64,000 nt of DNA. Origin: Nannocystis sp. RBIL2. GTDB taxonomy: Bacteria > Myxococcota_A > Polyangia > Nannocystales > Nannocystaceae. The stretch spans positions 3,332,001 through 3,396,000 of the forward strand of contig NZ_JAPNJW010000001.1 of assembly GCF_026626745.1 (NCBI RefSeq), given 5' to 3'. Shown here piece by piece: positions 50,548 to 58,885 of the stretch (positions within the stretch are counted from its first letter, which is position 1; every line of letters begins with the position of its first letter). Position numbers and translations under genes: made by a program. The notes below the pieces were generated by a model that was given only the letters and a program-made list of their open reading frames with translations, made no database searches and was not told the DNA's origin.

Positions 50548-51720
50548 TTGGCTTCGCTGCTCATCGTCGAGGACGATTCACATTTTCGCGGCGAGCTCAC
50601 GCGCGAGCTCGAAGGTCGCGGCTTTCAGGTCGCTTCGGCGCCCTCGGTGCATTCAGCCCTCGCGGCGCTGGCCCGCCGCCCGGCCGACGTGGTGCTCACC
50701 GATCTGCGGCTGGGCGGCCCCGACGGGCTCGACCTGCTCAAGCTGCTGCCGAGCGTGTCCCGGCGGTCTCGCTCCATTCTCATGAGCGCGCACGCGTCGG
50801 CCCGCGACCACCAGGTCGCGACCGAGCTCGGCGCGATCGACGTCCTCATCAAGCCGTTCACCCCGGCCGAGCTGCTGCGATCGATCCACAAGGCGATCGA
50901 CTGCGAGACCGGGTTCGTCGGCAGCGTCCACGGCCTGTCGCTGATCGACGTGGCGCAGATGTTCCACCTGGCGCAGCGCTCGGTCACGATCGTCGTCACT
51001 GCGACCGGGCGACCGGCCAGCAAGATCCACCTCCGCCGCGGCGAGATCGTCGGCGCCTCGCACGGCGACCTGGTCGGCTGCGCGGCGCTGCGGGCGATCC
51101 TGGCCGCCTCTTCGGGGGCGCTGCACACCACCGGCCTCGAGGACGACGCGGCGCCGACGATCGACGCGCCCTTCGATCACCTGCTGCTGGCCAGCCTGAG
51201 CCGCCTCGACGAGGAGCTGCACGACGGCCGGGGACCGACCGAGACGCCGGCGCTGTTCGACCTGGGCGACTTCGGCGAGACCGACGAGATCGCCGCGCCG
51301 GCGCACGCGCTCGACGACGAGCCGTCGTGGGCGGCGCGCGAGCCAGCCGGCGCCCGCGACGACGCGCTCGACGACGCGTGCCGGCGAATGGCCGAGGCGG
51401 TCGAGGGCGCGCTCGCGTGCGCAGTCGTGGCGGTCGACGGCGGCGGCTTGCTCGGTCACCACCGCCGCGGCGCCGCCGGGCCCACGTCGGAGTCGGCTCT
51501 GACTGCGGCGGCGCGCGAGCTGTTCGGCGGCGCCGGCCGGCTGGCGGTCGGCCGCCTGCACGAGGTCCAGCTGACCGCCAGCGATCATTATCTATTCGGC
51601 AAGCTGCTCGGCGATCGCCGCCGCGCGCTCATCCTCGTCACCGACCGCACGATCAGCGTCGGCCTCGGGTGGGCGCAGCTGCGCGCGCAGCTCGGCGCGC
51701 TCGAGCGTCCGGCGAAGTGA
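50548..51720 (+). CDS. response regulator with PATAN (DUF4388)-like domain
   Basis: 390 residues from TTG 50548, preferred because GGGAGA lies eight bases upstream and the receiver begins directly (MASLLIVEDDSHFRGEL); a GTG at 50515 would add 11 residues. Receiver domain at about residues 1-120: phosphoacceptor Asp in VVLTDLRLGG, Thr/Ser in ILMSAHAS, and Lys in VLIKPFTPAEL. A PATAN/DUF4388 domain follows at about 125-215 (GSVHGLSLIDVAQMFHLAQRSVTIVV, then RGEIVGASHGDLVG). The C-terminal third (residues ~285-390) may be a divergent roadblock-like fold. It lies between the roadblock and GTPase genes and probably feeds phosphorylation signals into that module. Confidence 0.85.
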   Translation: MASLLIVEDDSHFRGELTRELEGRGFQVASAPSVHSALAALARRPADVVLTDLRLGGPDGLDLLKLLPSVSRRSRSILMSAHASARDHQVATELGAIDVLIKPFTPAELLRSIHKAIDCETGFVGSVHGLSLIDVAQMFHLAQRSVTIVVTATGRPASKIHLRRGEIVGASHGDLVGCAALRAILAASSGALHTTGLEDDAAPTIDAPFDHLLLASLSRLDEELHDGRGPTETPALFDLGDFGETDEIAAPAHALDDEPSWAAREPAGARDDALDDACRRMAEAVEGALACAVVAVDGGGLLGHHRRGAAGPTSESALTAAARELFGGAGRLAVGRLHEVQLTASDHYLFGKLLGDRRRALILVTDRTISVGLGWAQLRAQLGALERPAK

Positions 51721-51736
51721 CGAGAAAGGACCGGTC

Positions 51737-53800
51737 ATGGCAGTCTACGAACGAGACCGCGCGCGTATCGTCATACGCGTCGTCTACGACGGGCCGGGGC
51801 GCGCGGGCAAGACCACCAACGTCGAGCAGCTCGCGCGCATCTTCGGCAACAAGCCCGGCAACGAGCTGCAGGTCTATCCGGCGGCCAGCGGGCGCACGAT
51901 CTACTTCGACTGGTTCAGCTTCGACGGCGGCATGATCGACGGCCACCAATTACAGGTGCAGGTCGTCACCGTCCCCGGTCACAAGAGCCTCGAGCCGCGC
52001 CGGGCGCACATTCTGCATACCGCCGACGTCGTCGTCCTCGTGTGCGACTGCGCTGCCGCGGGCCCGGACGCCGCGCGCGAGATGCTCGACAGCCTGCGCG
52101 AGCACCTCGCCACGAGCACGCGCCCCGTGCCGCTGGTCGTGCAGGCCAACAAGCAGGACCTGGCGAACGCCATGTCGCCGCAGAAGCTCGGCGCGGCGCT
52201 CGGCGTCGGCTACGACACGCCCGTCGTCAGCGCCCAGGCCTCGGCCGGCATCGGCGTGCGCGAGACGGTGATCGGTGCGATCCGGGCGGCCGTGCGGCAG
52301 ATGAAGCGACGCATGGCGCGAGAGGGCGTGGACGCGATCCTCGGCAGGGCCGGCACCGCCGACGAGCTGCGCGCGGCCCTGCAGGACATCGAGGCGGTCG
52401 GCGCCGGCCGCAGCGTCGGCGAGCGCCGCAGCCCGGAGGACGAGGCCCGGGGCGCCCTGCCCGCTGCCCTCGTCGACGAGGGCCGGGTGGTCTACATCCG
52501 CTCGCAGAAGTTGGCCACCCAGCTGGCCGCCGGCGCCCACGGCGAGGCGACCGCGCGGGCCCGGGCGCCGCTGAAGACCAGCCTTTCGGACATGTCCGAA
52601 AGGCCACATGCCGAGCGCCCGCGCGGCGGCGCAGTCCCGGTGTCGGCGATGTTCATCGAACCGCGCCCGGCCAACGATCCGCCCGAGGTCGCCGCGATCA
52701 CGAGCGGCGCGGTGCCAGCGGGCGTCCCTCTCCCGCCCCCGCCCACGGTCGCTCGCGGGACCCGGCTCGAGACTCCAGCCGCGCCGGACTTCGCGCCAGG
52801 GCCCGCGGCGGAGCCCGATCTGCCCGCGCCAGCCATCGCCGCGCCGAATCACAGCACCGGGCCCGGAAGCCCGCTCGCCGTCCTTCCGCTCGCAGCCGCC
52901 GCAGCGGGCGACCGGCCGGAGCCGCGTGACCGCGACGAGGCGTCCCAGCCGCCCATCATTCCTTCCAGCGACGGCGTGGCGAGCCCCACGCGCGAGTCAC
53001 TCGAAGCCGCGTCCGCACAGGTTTCTTCCGAAACTGCCTCGCCGGACCTCGCAGCCCCGCCTGTCGCCCTCCCGTTGCGCCCTGGGCCCGCTCTGCCGCC
53101 CGGGCACGTATGGCCGGTCCCCGGCGGACGCGGCGTGCTCGAGCAGATCGCCGGCCATCCTCTGACTCTCGCGACAGGTCCCGAAGGGCATGCTCAAAGT
53201 ACCATGTCCTTCAAGTCAGGTGGTTACCGCCTGCATACCCGCGCCGAGTGGCGGTTCGCCGAGCGCGAGCGCGGGCGCGAGGCGCTCCTCGAGCACGTCC
53301 GCCGGACCGCGCGGCTCGGCCCGCTGCTGCCGGCCGGGATCGCGGTCGCCCTGGCGGTGGGCGACGACGACGCCGCGCTGTGGCACATCGTGCCCGACCT
53401 GCAGTCGCTGGGCGCCGAGCTACGCGACGCGGCCGGGGCCGAGCGCCCGCGGCACCTGCAGCGGCTCGCGTCTGCCTACGCCGCCGCGCTGCGCCTGCTC
53501 GCCCGCGAGGACCTCGGCCTCGAGCTCGACCCGCACGCGTTCGCCGAGCAGGACGGGCGGTGGGTCTACATCGGTGACCGCCTGCGCGAGCCCGATCCTG
53601 CGCCGGCGCTGACCCGGGCGCTGCTGGCCCCGGGCCTCGGGGCCGACGAGCGCGACGCCTGGTCGGGTGCGCTCGAGCAGGCCCTGCCGCTCGCCTTGAC
53701 GCGCGAGGACGTCGCCGCGCTGGGCCTCGAGCAGGCGCTCGAGGCCGCCACGGGCACCGCCGCGGAGCGCGTGCGGGCGGCGCTGGGGCGCTGCCCCTGA
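51737..53800 (+). CDS. MglA-like small GTPase fused to a long Pro/Ala linker and C-terminal domain
   Basis: 687 residues. AAAGGA precedes the ATG by eight bases. Residues 1-190 form an MglA/Arf-like GTPase: P-loop YDGPGRAGKTTNVEQL, the beta-screw region FDWFSFDGGMIDGHQLQVQV, VTVPGHKSL (switch II) and the base-recognition NKQD in VQANKQDLAN. Residues ~265-500 are a low-complexity Pro/Ala/Arg linker, unusual for a GTPase. Residues ~505-687 form a helical domain (YRLHTRAEWRFAERERGREAL ... LAREDLGLELDPHAFAEQD) of unknown fold, possibly pseudokinase-like. The linker contains a perfect 22-bp palindrome in frame (52582-52603, peptide LSDMSER). Last gene of the operon. Confidence 0.85.
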   Translation: MAVYERDRARIVIRVVYDGPGRAGKTTNVEQLARIFGNKPGNELQVYPAASGRTIYFDWFSFDGGMIDGHQLQVQVVTVPGHKSLEPRRAHILHTADVVVLVCDCAAAGPDAAREMLDSLREHLATSTRPVPLVVQANKQDLANAMSPQKLGAALGVGYDTPVVSAQASAGIGVRETVIGAIRAAVRQMKRRMAREGVDAILGRAGTADELRAALQDIEAVGAGRSVGERRSPEDEARGALPAALVDEGRVVYIRSQKLATQLAAGAHGEATARARAPLKTSLSDMSERPHAERPRGGAVPVSAMFIEPRPANDPPEVAAITSGAVPAGVPLPPPPTVARGTRLETPAAPDFAPGPAAEPDLPAPAIAAPNHSTGPGSPLAVLPLAAAAAGDRPEPRDRDEASQPPIIPSSDGVASPTRESLEAASAQVSSETASPDLAAPPVALPLRPGPALPPGHVWPVPGGRGVLEQIAGHPLTLATGPEGHAQSTMSFKSGGYRLHTRAEWRFAERERGREALLEHVRRTARLGPLLPAGIAVALAVGDDDAALWHIVPDLQSLGAELRDAAGAERPRHLQRLASAYAAALRLLAREDLGLELDPHAFAEQDGRWVYIGDRLREPDPAPALTRALLAPGLGADERDAWSGALEQALPLALTREDVAALGLEQALEAATGTAAERVRAALGRCP
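52582..52603. repeat. perfect 22-bp palindrome inside the GTPase linker
   Basis: Each half is CCTTTCGGACA / TGTCCGAAAGG. It encodes the in-frame peptide LSDMSER within a disordered linker. It is the longest GGACATGTCC-type copy that lies wholly inside a coding region. A further partial copy lies at 53173-53192 in the same gene. Confidence 0.75.
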
Positions 53801-53826
53801 GCCGCGCCCCTGCGCCGACCTGCTCG

Positions 53827-54135
53827 CTAGTTGAACAGCTTGCCGAGGCGCATGGCCACGCCCATGTCGCCCTCGATCTTGATCTTGCCGGTCATGAACG
53901 CGGTCGTCGGGTCGAGCTTCTTCGACGCCAGCTTGGCGAAGTCTTCGAGCGAGACCTTGACCGTGCACTTGGCCGGGCGGTCGGTGTTGTCGACCGTATT
54001 GGGGGTGCTCTCGCCGTCGATGTAGAGCACTTGCGCGTCGGAGAACACGAACTTGATCGTCGCCTTGAGGCCCGAGTCGGCGCCGACCTTCGCGCGGATC
54101 TCTTCGGTGAACTTTTCCAGGCTGATGTCGCTCAT
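53827..54135 (-). CDS. SCP2 sterol-carrier domain protein
   Basis: 102 residues, a stand-alone SCP2 domain. The features are MSDISLEKFTEEIRAKVGAD, then IKFVFSDAQVLYIDGE, DRPAKCTVKVSLEDFAKLAS and the terminal helix FMTGKIKIEGDMGVAMRLGKL, a typical SCP2 end. These proteins bind lipids or acyl-CoAs in a hydrophobic tunnel. It is divergent (199 bp) from the terpene/acyl-CoA operon, fitting a lipid-shuttling role there, and convergent with the GTPase gene. Confidence 0.9.
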   Translation of the reverse strand: MSDISLEKFTEEIRAKVGADSGLKATIKFVFSDAQVLYIDGESTPNTVDNTDRPAKCTVKVSLEDFAKLASKKLDPTTAFMTGKIKIEGDMGVAMRLGKLFN

Positions 54136-54333
54136 GACGCCTGCCTACCACAATCTACCGGCGCCTTCGACGCCCGCGGCGTCTCCGACCCGCGCCGCGA
54201 AAATCTACTCGCCGACGCGGGTTCGATCCGCCCTACCCCCACGTCAGCGCATACGTCGTTCCCGGGACCCTCCCCGCGCCCGGCGGCGATTTCCCGCTTC
54301 CCCTGGTCCCGCGGCTGTGTACGATGCGGCGCC

Positions 54334-55200
54334 ATGAGCGGGTACCGTTCCGTCTTTCGTCCGGGGCTGTTCGCCGGGCAAACGATCGTCGTCACCGGCG
54401 GCGGCAGCGGGATCGGTCGCTGCACCGCGCACGAGCTGGCCGCGCTCGGCGCCCACCCGGTGCTCGTCGGCCGCAAGCTCGCCAAGCTCGAGGCCACCGC
54501 CGCCGAGATCGTCGCCGACGGTGGCGACTGCTCGCTGCACGCGTGCGACATCCGCGAGGAGGCGCAGGTCAAGGCCACCGTCGCCGCGATCGTGGCCGCG
54601 CGCGGGCGCGTCGACGGGCTCGTCAACAACGCCGGCGGGCAGTTCCCGGCCCCGCTGGCCGCGATCTCGCAGAAGGGCTTCGAGACCGTGGTGCGTACCA
54701 ACCTCGTCGGCGGCTTCTTGTTCGCCCGCGAGGTCTACGCCCAGTCGATGGCCGAGCACGGCGGCGCGATCGTCAACATCGTCGCCGACATGTGGCGGTC
54801 GATGCCGGGCATGGGCCACTCCGGGGCCGCGCGCGCCGGCATGGTCAACTTCACCCAGACCGCCGCGGTCGAGTGGGCGCCCTCGGGCGTGCGCGTCAAC
54901 GCCGTCGCGCCGGGGTGGATCGCCTCGTCCGGCATGGACAACTACGACCCCGACATGCTGAAGGGCCTGCTGCCGCGGCTCAAGGCCGCCGTCCCGCTGC
55001 ACCGCCTCGGCACCGAGGCCGAGGTCAGCGCCGCGATCGTCTTCCTGCTCAGCGAGGCCGCCGCGTTCATCAGCGGGTCGACGCTGCGGGTCGACGGCGC
55101 CGCCCCCAATTCCAGCGCAGTGTGGCCCGCGAGCGAGCACGACCGCTCCAAGCCGTACGAGGGCTTCCACCGCGCCGAGCTCCCCGACAACCTGCGCTAA
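54334..55200 (+). CDS. SDR-family acyl-CoA reductase/dehydrogenase (AtuB-position)
   Basis: 288 residues from ATG 54334. The cofactor loop TGGGSGIGRCTA and NNAGGQFPAP are clear. The active-site strand is IVNIVADMW, and the position of the usual YxxxK reads GHSGAARAGMVNF, so the catalytic Tyr is replaced. This is the hallmark of the trans-2-enoyl-CoA/2,4-dienoyl-CoA reductase branch of SDRs. It is the first gene of a five-gene operon; the next gene starts 13 bp downstream. By position it corresponds to atuB of the acyclic terpene pathway, although the branch suggests an enoyl- or dienoyl-CoA reductase role. Confidence 0.82.
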   Translation: MSGYRSVFRPGLFAGQTIVVTGGGSGIGRCTAHELAALGAHPVLVGRKLAKLEATAAEIVADGGDCSLHACDIREEAQVKATVAAIVAARGRVDGLVNNAGGQFPAPLAAISQKGFETVVRTNLVGGFLFAREVYAQSMAEHGGAIVNIVADMWRSMPGMGHSGAARAGMVNFTQTAAVEWAPSGVRVNAVAPGWIASSGMDNYDPDMLKGLLPRLKAAVPLHRLGTEAEVSAAIVFLLSEAAAFISGSTLRVDGAAPNSSAVWPASEHDRSKPYEGFHRAELPDNLR

Positions 55201-55213
55201 AGGCCAGCCAGTC

Positions 55214-56842
55214 ATGCCCGTGCTCACGTCCCGCATCGACCTCCAGGGCGACCAGTTCCAGAGCAACCGCGCCGCCCAGCTGAAGCTCATCGACGAGTTC
55301 CGCGCCGCCGAGCAGCGCGTGCGCGACAACTCGGGCAAGCAGGCCGAGAAGTTCGCCAAGCGCGGCCAGCTGCTCCCGCGCGACCGCGTGGCGCGGCTGC
55401 TCGACCGCGGCGCGCCGTTCCTCGAGCTGTCGACCCTGGCCGGCTTCAACATGCACGACGACGACGGCAGGGGCGACGCCAGCGGCGGCGGCTGCATCGT
55501 CGGCATCGGCGTCGTGTCCGGCGTGCGATGCATCGTCAGCGCCAGCGACAGCGCGATCAAGGGCGGGGCGATCTCGCCCATGGGCCTGCGCAAGAGCCTG
55601 CGAGCCCAGGAGATCGCGCTCGAGCACAAGCTGCCGATCATCTCCTGCGTCGAGAGCGCGGGCGCCAACCTCCTCTACCAGGCCGAGATCTTCGTCGACG
55701 GCGGCCGCGTGTTCGCCAACATGGCGCGGCTGTCGGCCGCCGGCGTCCCGCAGATCACGATCGTCCACGGCAGCAGCACGGCCGGCGGCGCCTACCTCCC
55801 GGGCCTGTCGGACTACGTGATCGCGGTGCGCGGCCAGGCCAAGGTGTTCCTCGCCGGCCCGCCGCTGGTGGAGGCCGCGCTCGGCGAGGTCGCCACCGAC
55901 GAGGAGCTCGGCGGCGCCGAGCTGCACGCCACAGTCACCGGCACCGCCGAGTACATGGCCGAGAACGACGCCCACGCGATCCACCTCGCGCGCGAGCTGC
56001 TGGCCAACCTGCAGCGCGCGCCGCTGAGCCGGTTCGCACATGACCTTTCGACCAGGCCGCACCGCCCGCCCCGCTTCGACGGCGAGGACCTGCTCGGCAT
56101 CGTCCCGGTCGACTTCAAGAAGCCCTACGACGTCCGCGAGGTGATCGCCCGCCTGGTCGACGACAGCGACTTCTTCGAGTTCAAGGCGCTGTACGGCTCG
56201 GCGACGGTGTGCGGCCACGCCCAGATCGAGGGCCACGCCGTCGGCGTCCTCGGCAACAACGGCCCCATCAACCCCGACGGCGCCTGCAAGGCCGGGCAGT
56301 TCATCCAGCTGTGCTGCCAGAGCGGCACCCCGCTGGTCTTCCTGCAGAACACGACCGGCTACATGGTCGGCACCGCGGCCGAGCGGGCCGGCATGGTCAA
56401 GCACGGCTCGAAGATGATCCAGGCGGTCGCCAACGCCGACGTCCCGAAGCTCACCGTCATCCTCGGCGGCAGCTTCGGCGCCGGCAACTACGGCATGTGC
56501 GGCCGCTCCTACGACCCGCGCTTCGTGTTCGCCTGGCCGGGCAGCCGGATCGCCGTGATGGGCGGCGAGCAGGCGGCCAAGGTCATGGAGATCATCACCA
56601 CCGCCAAGTTCGCGCGCATGGGTGTCAAGCCCGACGCCGACGCGATGGCGCAGATGGGCAAGTCGATCAAGGACCGCCTCGACGCCGAGTCGACCGCGCT
56701 CTACGCCACCGCGAGGCTGTGGGACGACGGCCTCATCGACCCCCGCGACACCCGCCGCGTGCTCGCCCTGGCGCTGGCCGTCTGCCGCGAGGGCGAGGCC
56801 CGCCGCGTCCGCCCCAACACCTTCGGCGTCGCCCGATTGTGA
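55214..56842 (+). CDS. atuC: acyl-CoA carboxylase beta (carboxyltransferase) subunit, geranyl-/methylcrotonoyl-CoA type
   Basis: 542 residues. Two crotonase-like carboxyltransferase halves are visible. The N-half has GGCIVGIGVVSG and GAISPMGLRKSLRAQEIAL; the C-half has GVLGNNGPINPDGACKAGQF, then FLQNTTGYMVG and GGSFGAGNYGMCGRSYDPRF. The loop following the GAGNYGMCGR(S/A)YDPRF motif is the family's CoA site. It is paired with the biotin-carrying alpha subunit three genes downstream. Gene order (beta, acyl-CoA dehydrogenase, hydratase, alpha) matches atuCDEF, which degrades geranyl-CoA. A methylcrotonoyl-CoA (leucine) role cannot be excluded. Confidence 0.85.
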   Translation: MPVLTSRIDLQGDQFQSNRAAQLKLIDEFRAAEQRVRDNSGKQAEKFAKRGQLLPRDRVARLLDRGAPFLELSTLAGFNMHDDDGRGDASGGGCIVGIGVVSGVRCIVSASDSAIKGGAISPMGLRKSLRAQEIALEHKLPIISCVESAGANLLYQAEIFVDGGRVFANMARLSAAGVPQITIVHGSSTAGGAYLPGLSDYVIAVRGQAKVFLAGPPLVEAALGEVATDEELGGAELHATVTGTAEYMAENDAHAIHLARELLANLQRAPLSRFAHDLSTRPHRPPRFDGEDLLGIVPVDFKKPYDVREVIARLVDDSDFFEFKALYGSATVCGHAQIEGHAVGVLGNNGPINPDGACKAGQFIQLCCQSGTPLVFLQNTTGYMVGTAAERAGMVKHGSKMIQAVANADVPKLTVILGGSFGAGNYGMCGRSYDPRFVFAWPGSRIAVMGGEQAAKVMEIITTAKFARMGVKPDADAMAQMGKSIKDRLDAESTALYATARLWDDGLIDPRDTRRVLALALAVCREGEARRVRPNTFGVARL

Positions 56843-56890
56843 CGTCTGACCTGTCCCTTCGACCACCCTGACCCGAGAGCCAGCCCCGAC

Positions 56891-58048
56891 ATGCCGCTGT
56901 TCACCGACGAGCACGACCTCCTGCGCGACAGCCTGCGCAAGTTCATCGCCCGGGAGATCAACCCCTACTGCGACGAGTGGGAGGAGGCGCGGATCTTCCC
57001 GGCGCACGAGCTCTTCAAGAAGCTCGGCAACGAGGGCTTCCTCGGCCTGACCAAGCCGACCGAGTACGGCGGCTCGGCGCTCGACTACTCGTACGCGCTG
57101 GTGATGGCCGAGGAGCTCGGCCGCGTCGACGCCGGCGGCGTATCGCTGGCGATCGGCGTGCAGACCGACATGTGCACGCCGGCCCTGGCACGGTTCGGCT
57201 CGGACGAGCTCAAGAAGGAGTTCCTCGCCCCCTCGATCGCGGGCGACCTGGTCGGCTGCATCGGCGTGTCCGAGGTCGGCGCCGGCTCCGACGTCGCCGG
57301 CCTCAAGACCTACGCCCGCAAGGACGGCGACGACTACGTCATCTCCGGCGGCAAGATGTGGATCACCAACGGCATCCAGGCCGACTGGATGTGCTGCCTC
57401 GCCAACACCAGCGACGACAAGCCGCACAAGAACAAGACCCTCATCGTCGTCCCGCTGAACTCGAAGGGCGTCGAGCGGGCCCGCAAGCTGCACAAGCTCG
57501 GCATGTGGTCGTCCGACACCGCGCAGATCTTCTTCGACGAGGTCCGCGTCCCGCAGCGCTACGCGATCGGCCCCGAGGGCGCCGGCTTCATGCTGCAGAT
57601 GCTGCAGTTCCAGGAGGAGCGGCTGTGGGGCGCCGCCAACTCGCTGACCGCGATGGAGACCGCGATCACCGAGACCGTCAAGTACACCCGCGAGCGCAAG
57701 GCCTTCGGCAAGTCGATCCTCGACAACCAGGTCGTCCACTTCCGCATCGCCGAGCTGCTCACCGAGGTCGAGTCGCTGCGCGCGCTGATCTACCGCGCCG
57801 CCGAGCTGTTCATCTCCGGCAAGGACGTGACCCGCCTGGCCTCGATGGCCAAGCTCAAGTCCGGCCGCCTCGGCCGCGAGGTCGCCGACAGCTGCCTGCA
57901 GTACTGGGGCGGCATGGGCTACATGTGGGAATCGAAGATCTCGCGGATGTTCCGCGACTCGCGCCTGATCTCCGTCGGCGGCGGCGCCGACGAGGTCATG
58001 CTCGGCATCATCGCCAAGCTCGAGGGCATCCTGCCCGGGAAAGGCTGA
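56891..58048 (+). CDS. atuD: acyl-CoA dehydrogenase (citronellyl-CoA-dehydrogenase-like)
   Basis: 385 residues, standard acyl-CoA dehydrogenase length. The helical N-domain is LFTDEHDLLRDSLRKFIAREIN. FAD/substrate loops are GVSEVGAGSDVAGLKTYARK and ISGGKMWITNGIQADW; the C-domain has ERKAFGKSILDNQVVHFRIA and the end QYWGGMGYMWESKISRMFRDSR. The catalytic base should lie in the C-terminal helix region (GGMGYMWE). Its place between the carboxylase beta subunit and the hydratase corresponds to atuD. Electrons go to ETF. A GTCC-type repeat (56851-56868) lies in the 48-bp gap before it. Confidence 0.85.
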   Translation: MPLFTDEHDLLRDSLRKFIAREINPYCDEWEEARIFPAHELFKKLGNEGFLGLTKPTEYGGSALDYSYALVMAEELGRVDAGGVSLAIGVQTDMCTPALARFGSDELKKEFLAPSIAGDLVGCIGVSEVGAGSDVAGLKTYARKDGDDYVISGGKMWITNGIQADWMCCLANTSDDKPHKNKTLIVVPLNSKGVERARKLHKLGMWSSDTAQIFFDEVRVPQRYAIGPEGAGFMLQMLQFQEERLWGAANSLTAMETAITETVKYTRERKAFGKSILDNQVVHFRIAELLTEVESLRALIYRAAELFISGKDVTRLASMAKLKSGRLGREVADSCLQYWGGMGYMWESKISRMFRDSRLISVGGGADEVMLGIIAKLEGILPGKG

Positions 58049-58054
58049 AAGGAC

Positions 58055-58885
58055 ATGTCCCAGACGACCTTGCCCGAGTGCCAGGCGCTGCTGCTGCGCC
58101 GCGACGGCTGGCGCCTGCACGTCACGCTCAACCGGCCCGAGGCGCGCAACGCGATGTCGTTCGCCATGGTGCGCGAGCTGCAGGCGGTGTTCGCCGCGAT
58201 CGCCGGCGACCGTGAGGTGCGGGCGGTGGTCCTGCGCGGCGCCGAGGGCAACTTCTGCGCCGGCGGCGACATCAAGGACATGGCCGGCGCCCGCGGGGCC
58301 GAGCCCGGCCCGGACGGCAAGGACCCGCTGGCGACGACCAACCGGATCTTCGGCAGCATGCTGCAGCAGATCGAGGACGCCCCGCAGGCCGTCGTCGCGG
58401 TGCTCGAGGGCGCGGTCATGGGCGGCGGCTTCGGCCTGTGCTGCGTCAGCGACGTCGCGGTCGCCGCCGACGACGCCAAGCTGCGCCTGCCCGAGACCGG
58501 CCTCGGCGTGCCGCCGGCCCAGATCGCGCCGTTCATCGTCCGCCGCGTCGGCTACAGTGAGGCGCGCCGGCTCGCGGTCACCGGCGGGGCGCTGACCGCA
58601 AACGAGGCGCTGCGCCTCGGGCTGGTCCACCACGTGACCGATCGGGCAGGTCTCGAAGGACAGGTCGCGAAGGTCCTGGCCGACATCGGCCGCTGCGCCC
58701 CCGAGGCGGTCGCCACCACCAAGCGGCTGGTCCTGGCCGCCAGCGGGGCGCCGCACGGCGACGCCCTGTCCGCCCTGCTCGACCTCGCCGCCGACGACTT
58801 CGCCCGCGCCGCCCGCGGCTCCGAGGGCGTCGAGGGCATGCTCGCATTCATTCAGAAGCGCAACGCCGCCTGGAACGACCAATGA
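58055..58885 (+). CDS. atuE: enoyl-CoA hydratase (isohexenyl-glutaconyl-CoA-hydratase-like)
   Basis: 276 residues of the crotonase fold. The oxyanion-hole residues are in EGNFCAGGDIKDMAG and the second loop in AVMGGGFGLCCVSDVAVAA; the acidic residues lie in LPETGLGVPPAQI. The start ATG (58055) lies inside the palindrome GGACATGTCC (58051-58060), whose left arm also provides the AAAGGA ribosome-binding site. The next gene overlaps its stop by 4 bp. By order it corresponds to atuE; 3-methylglutaconyl-CoA hydratase is the alternative. Confidence 0.83.
   Translation: MSQTTLPECQALLLRRDGWRLHVTLNRPEARNAMSFAMVRELQAVFAAIAGDREVRAVVLRGAEGNFCAGGDIKDMAGARGAEPGPDGKDPLATTNRIFGSMLQQIEDAPQAVVAVLEGAVMGGGFGLCCVSDVAVAADDAKLRLPETGLGVPPAQIAPFIVRRVGYSEARRLAVTGGALTANEALRLGLVHHVTDRAGLEGQVAKVLADIGRCAPEAVATTKRLVLAASGAPHGDALSALLDLAADDFARAARGSEGVEGMLAFIQKRNAAWNDQ
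58640..58673. repeat. partial GGGCAGGTCTCGAAGGACAG element inside the hydratase gene
   Basis: GATCGGGCAGGTCTCGAAGG followed by ACAGGTCGCGAAGG. It is a diverged member of the TGTCC/GGACA family, encoding the peptide DRAGLEGQVAKV in frame. Confidence 0.45.

Noticed and set aside
55070..58882. A 1270-codon minus-strand frame opposite the atu-like operon
   Set aside because: It mirrors the codon pattern of the carboxylase, dehydrogenase and hydratase genes; no motif is present.
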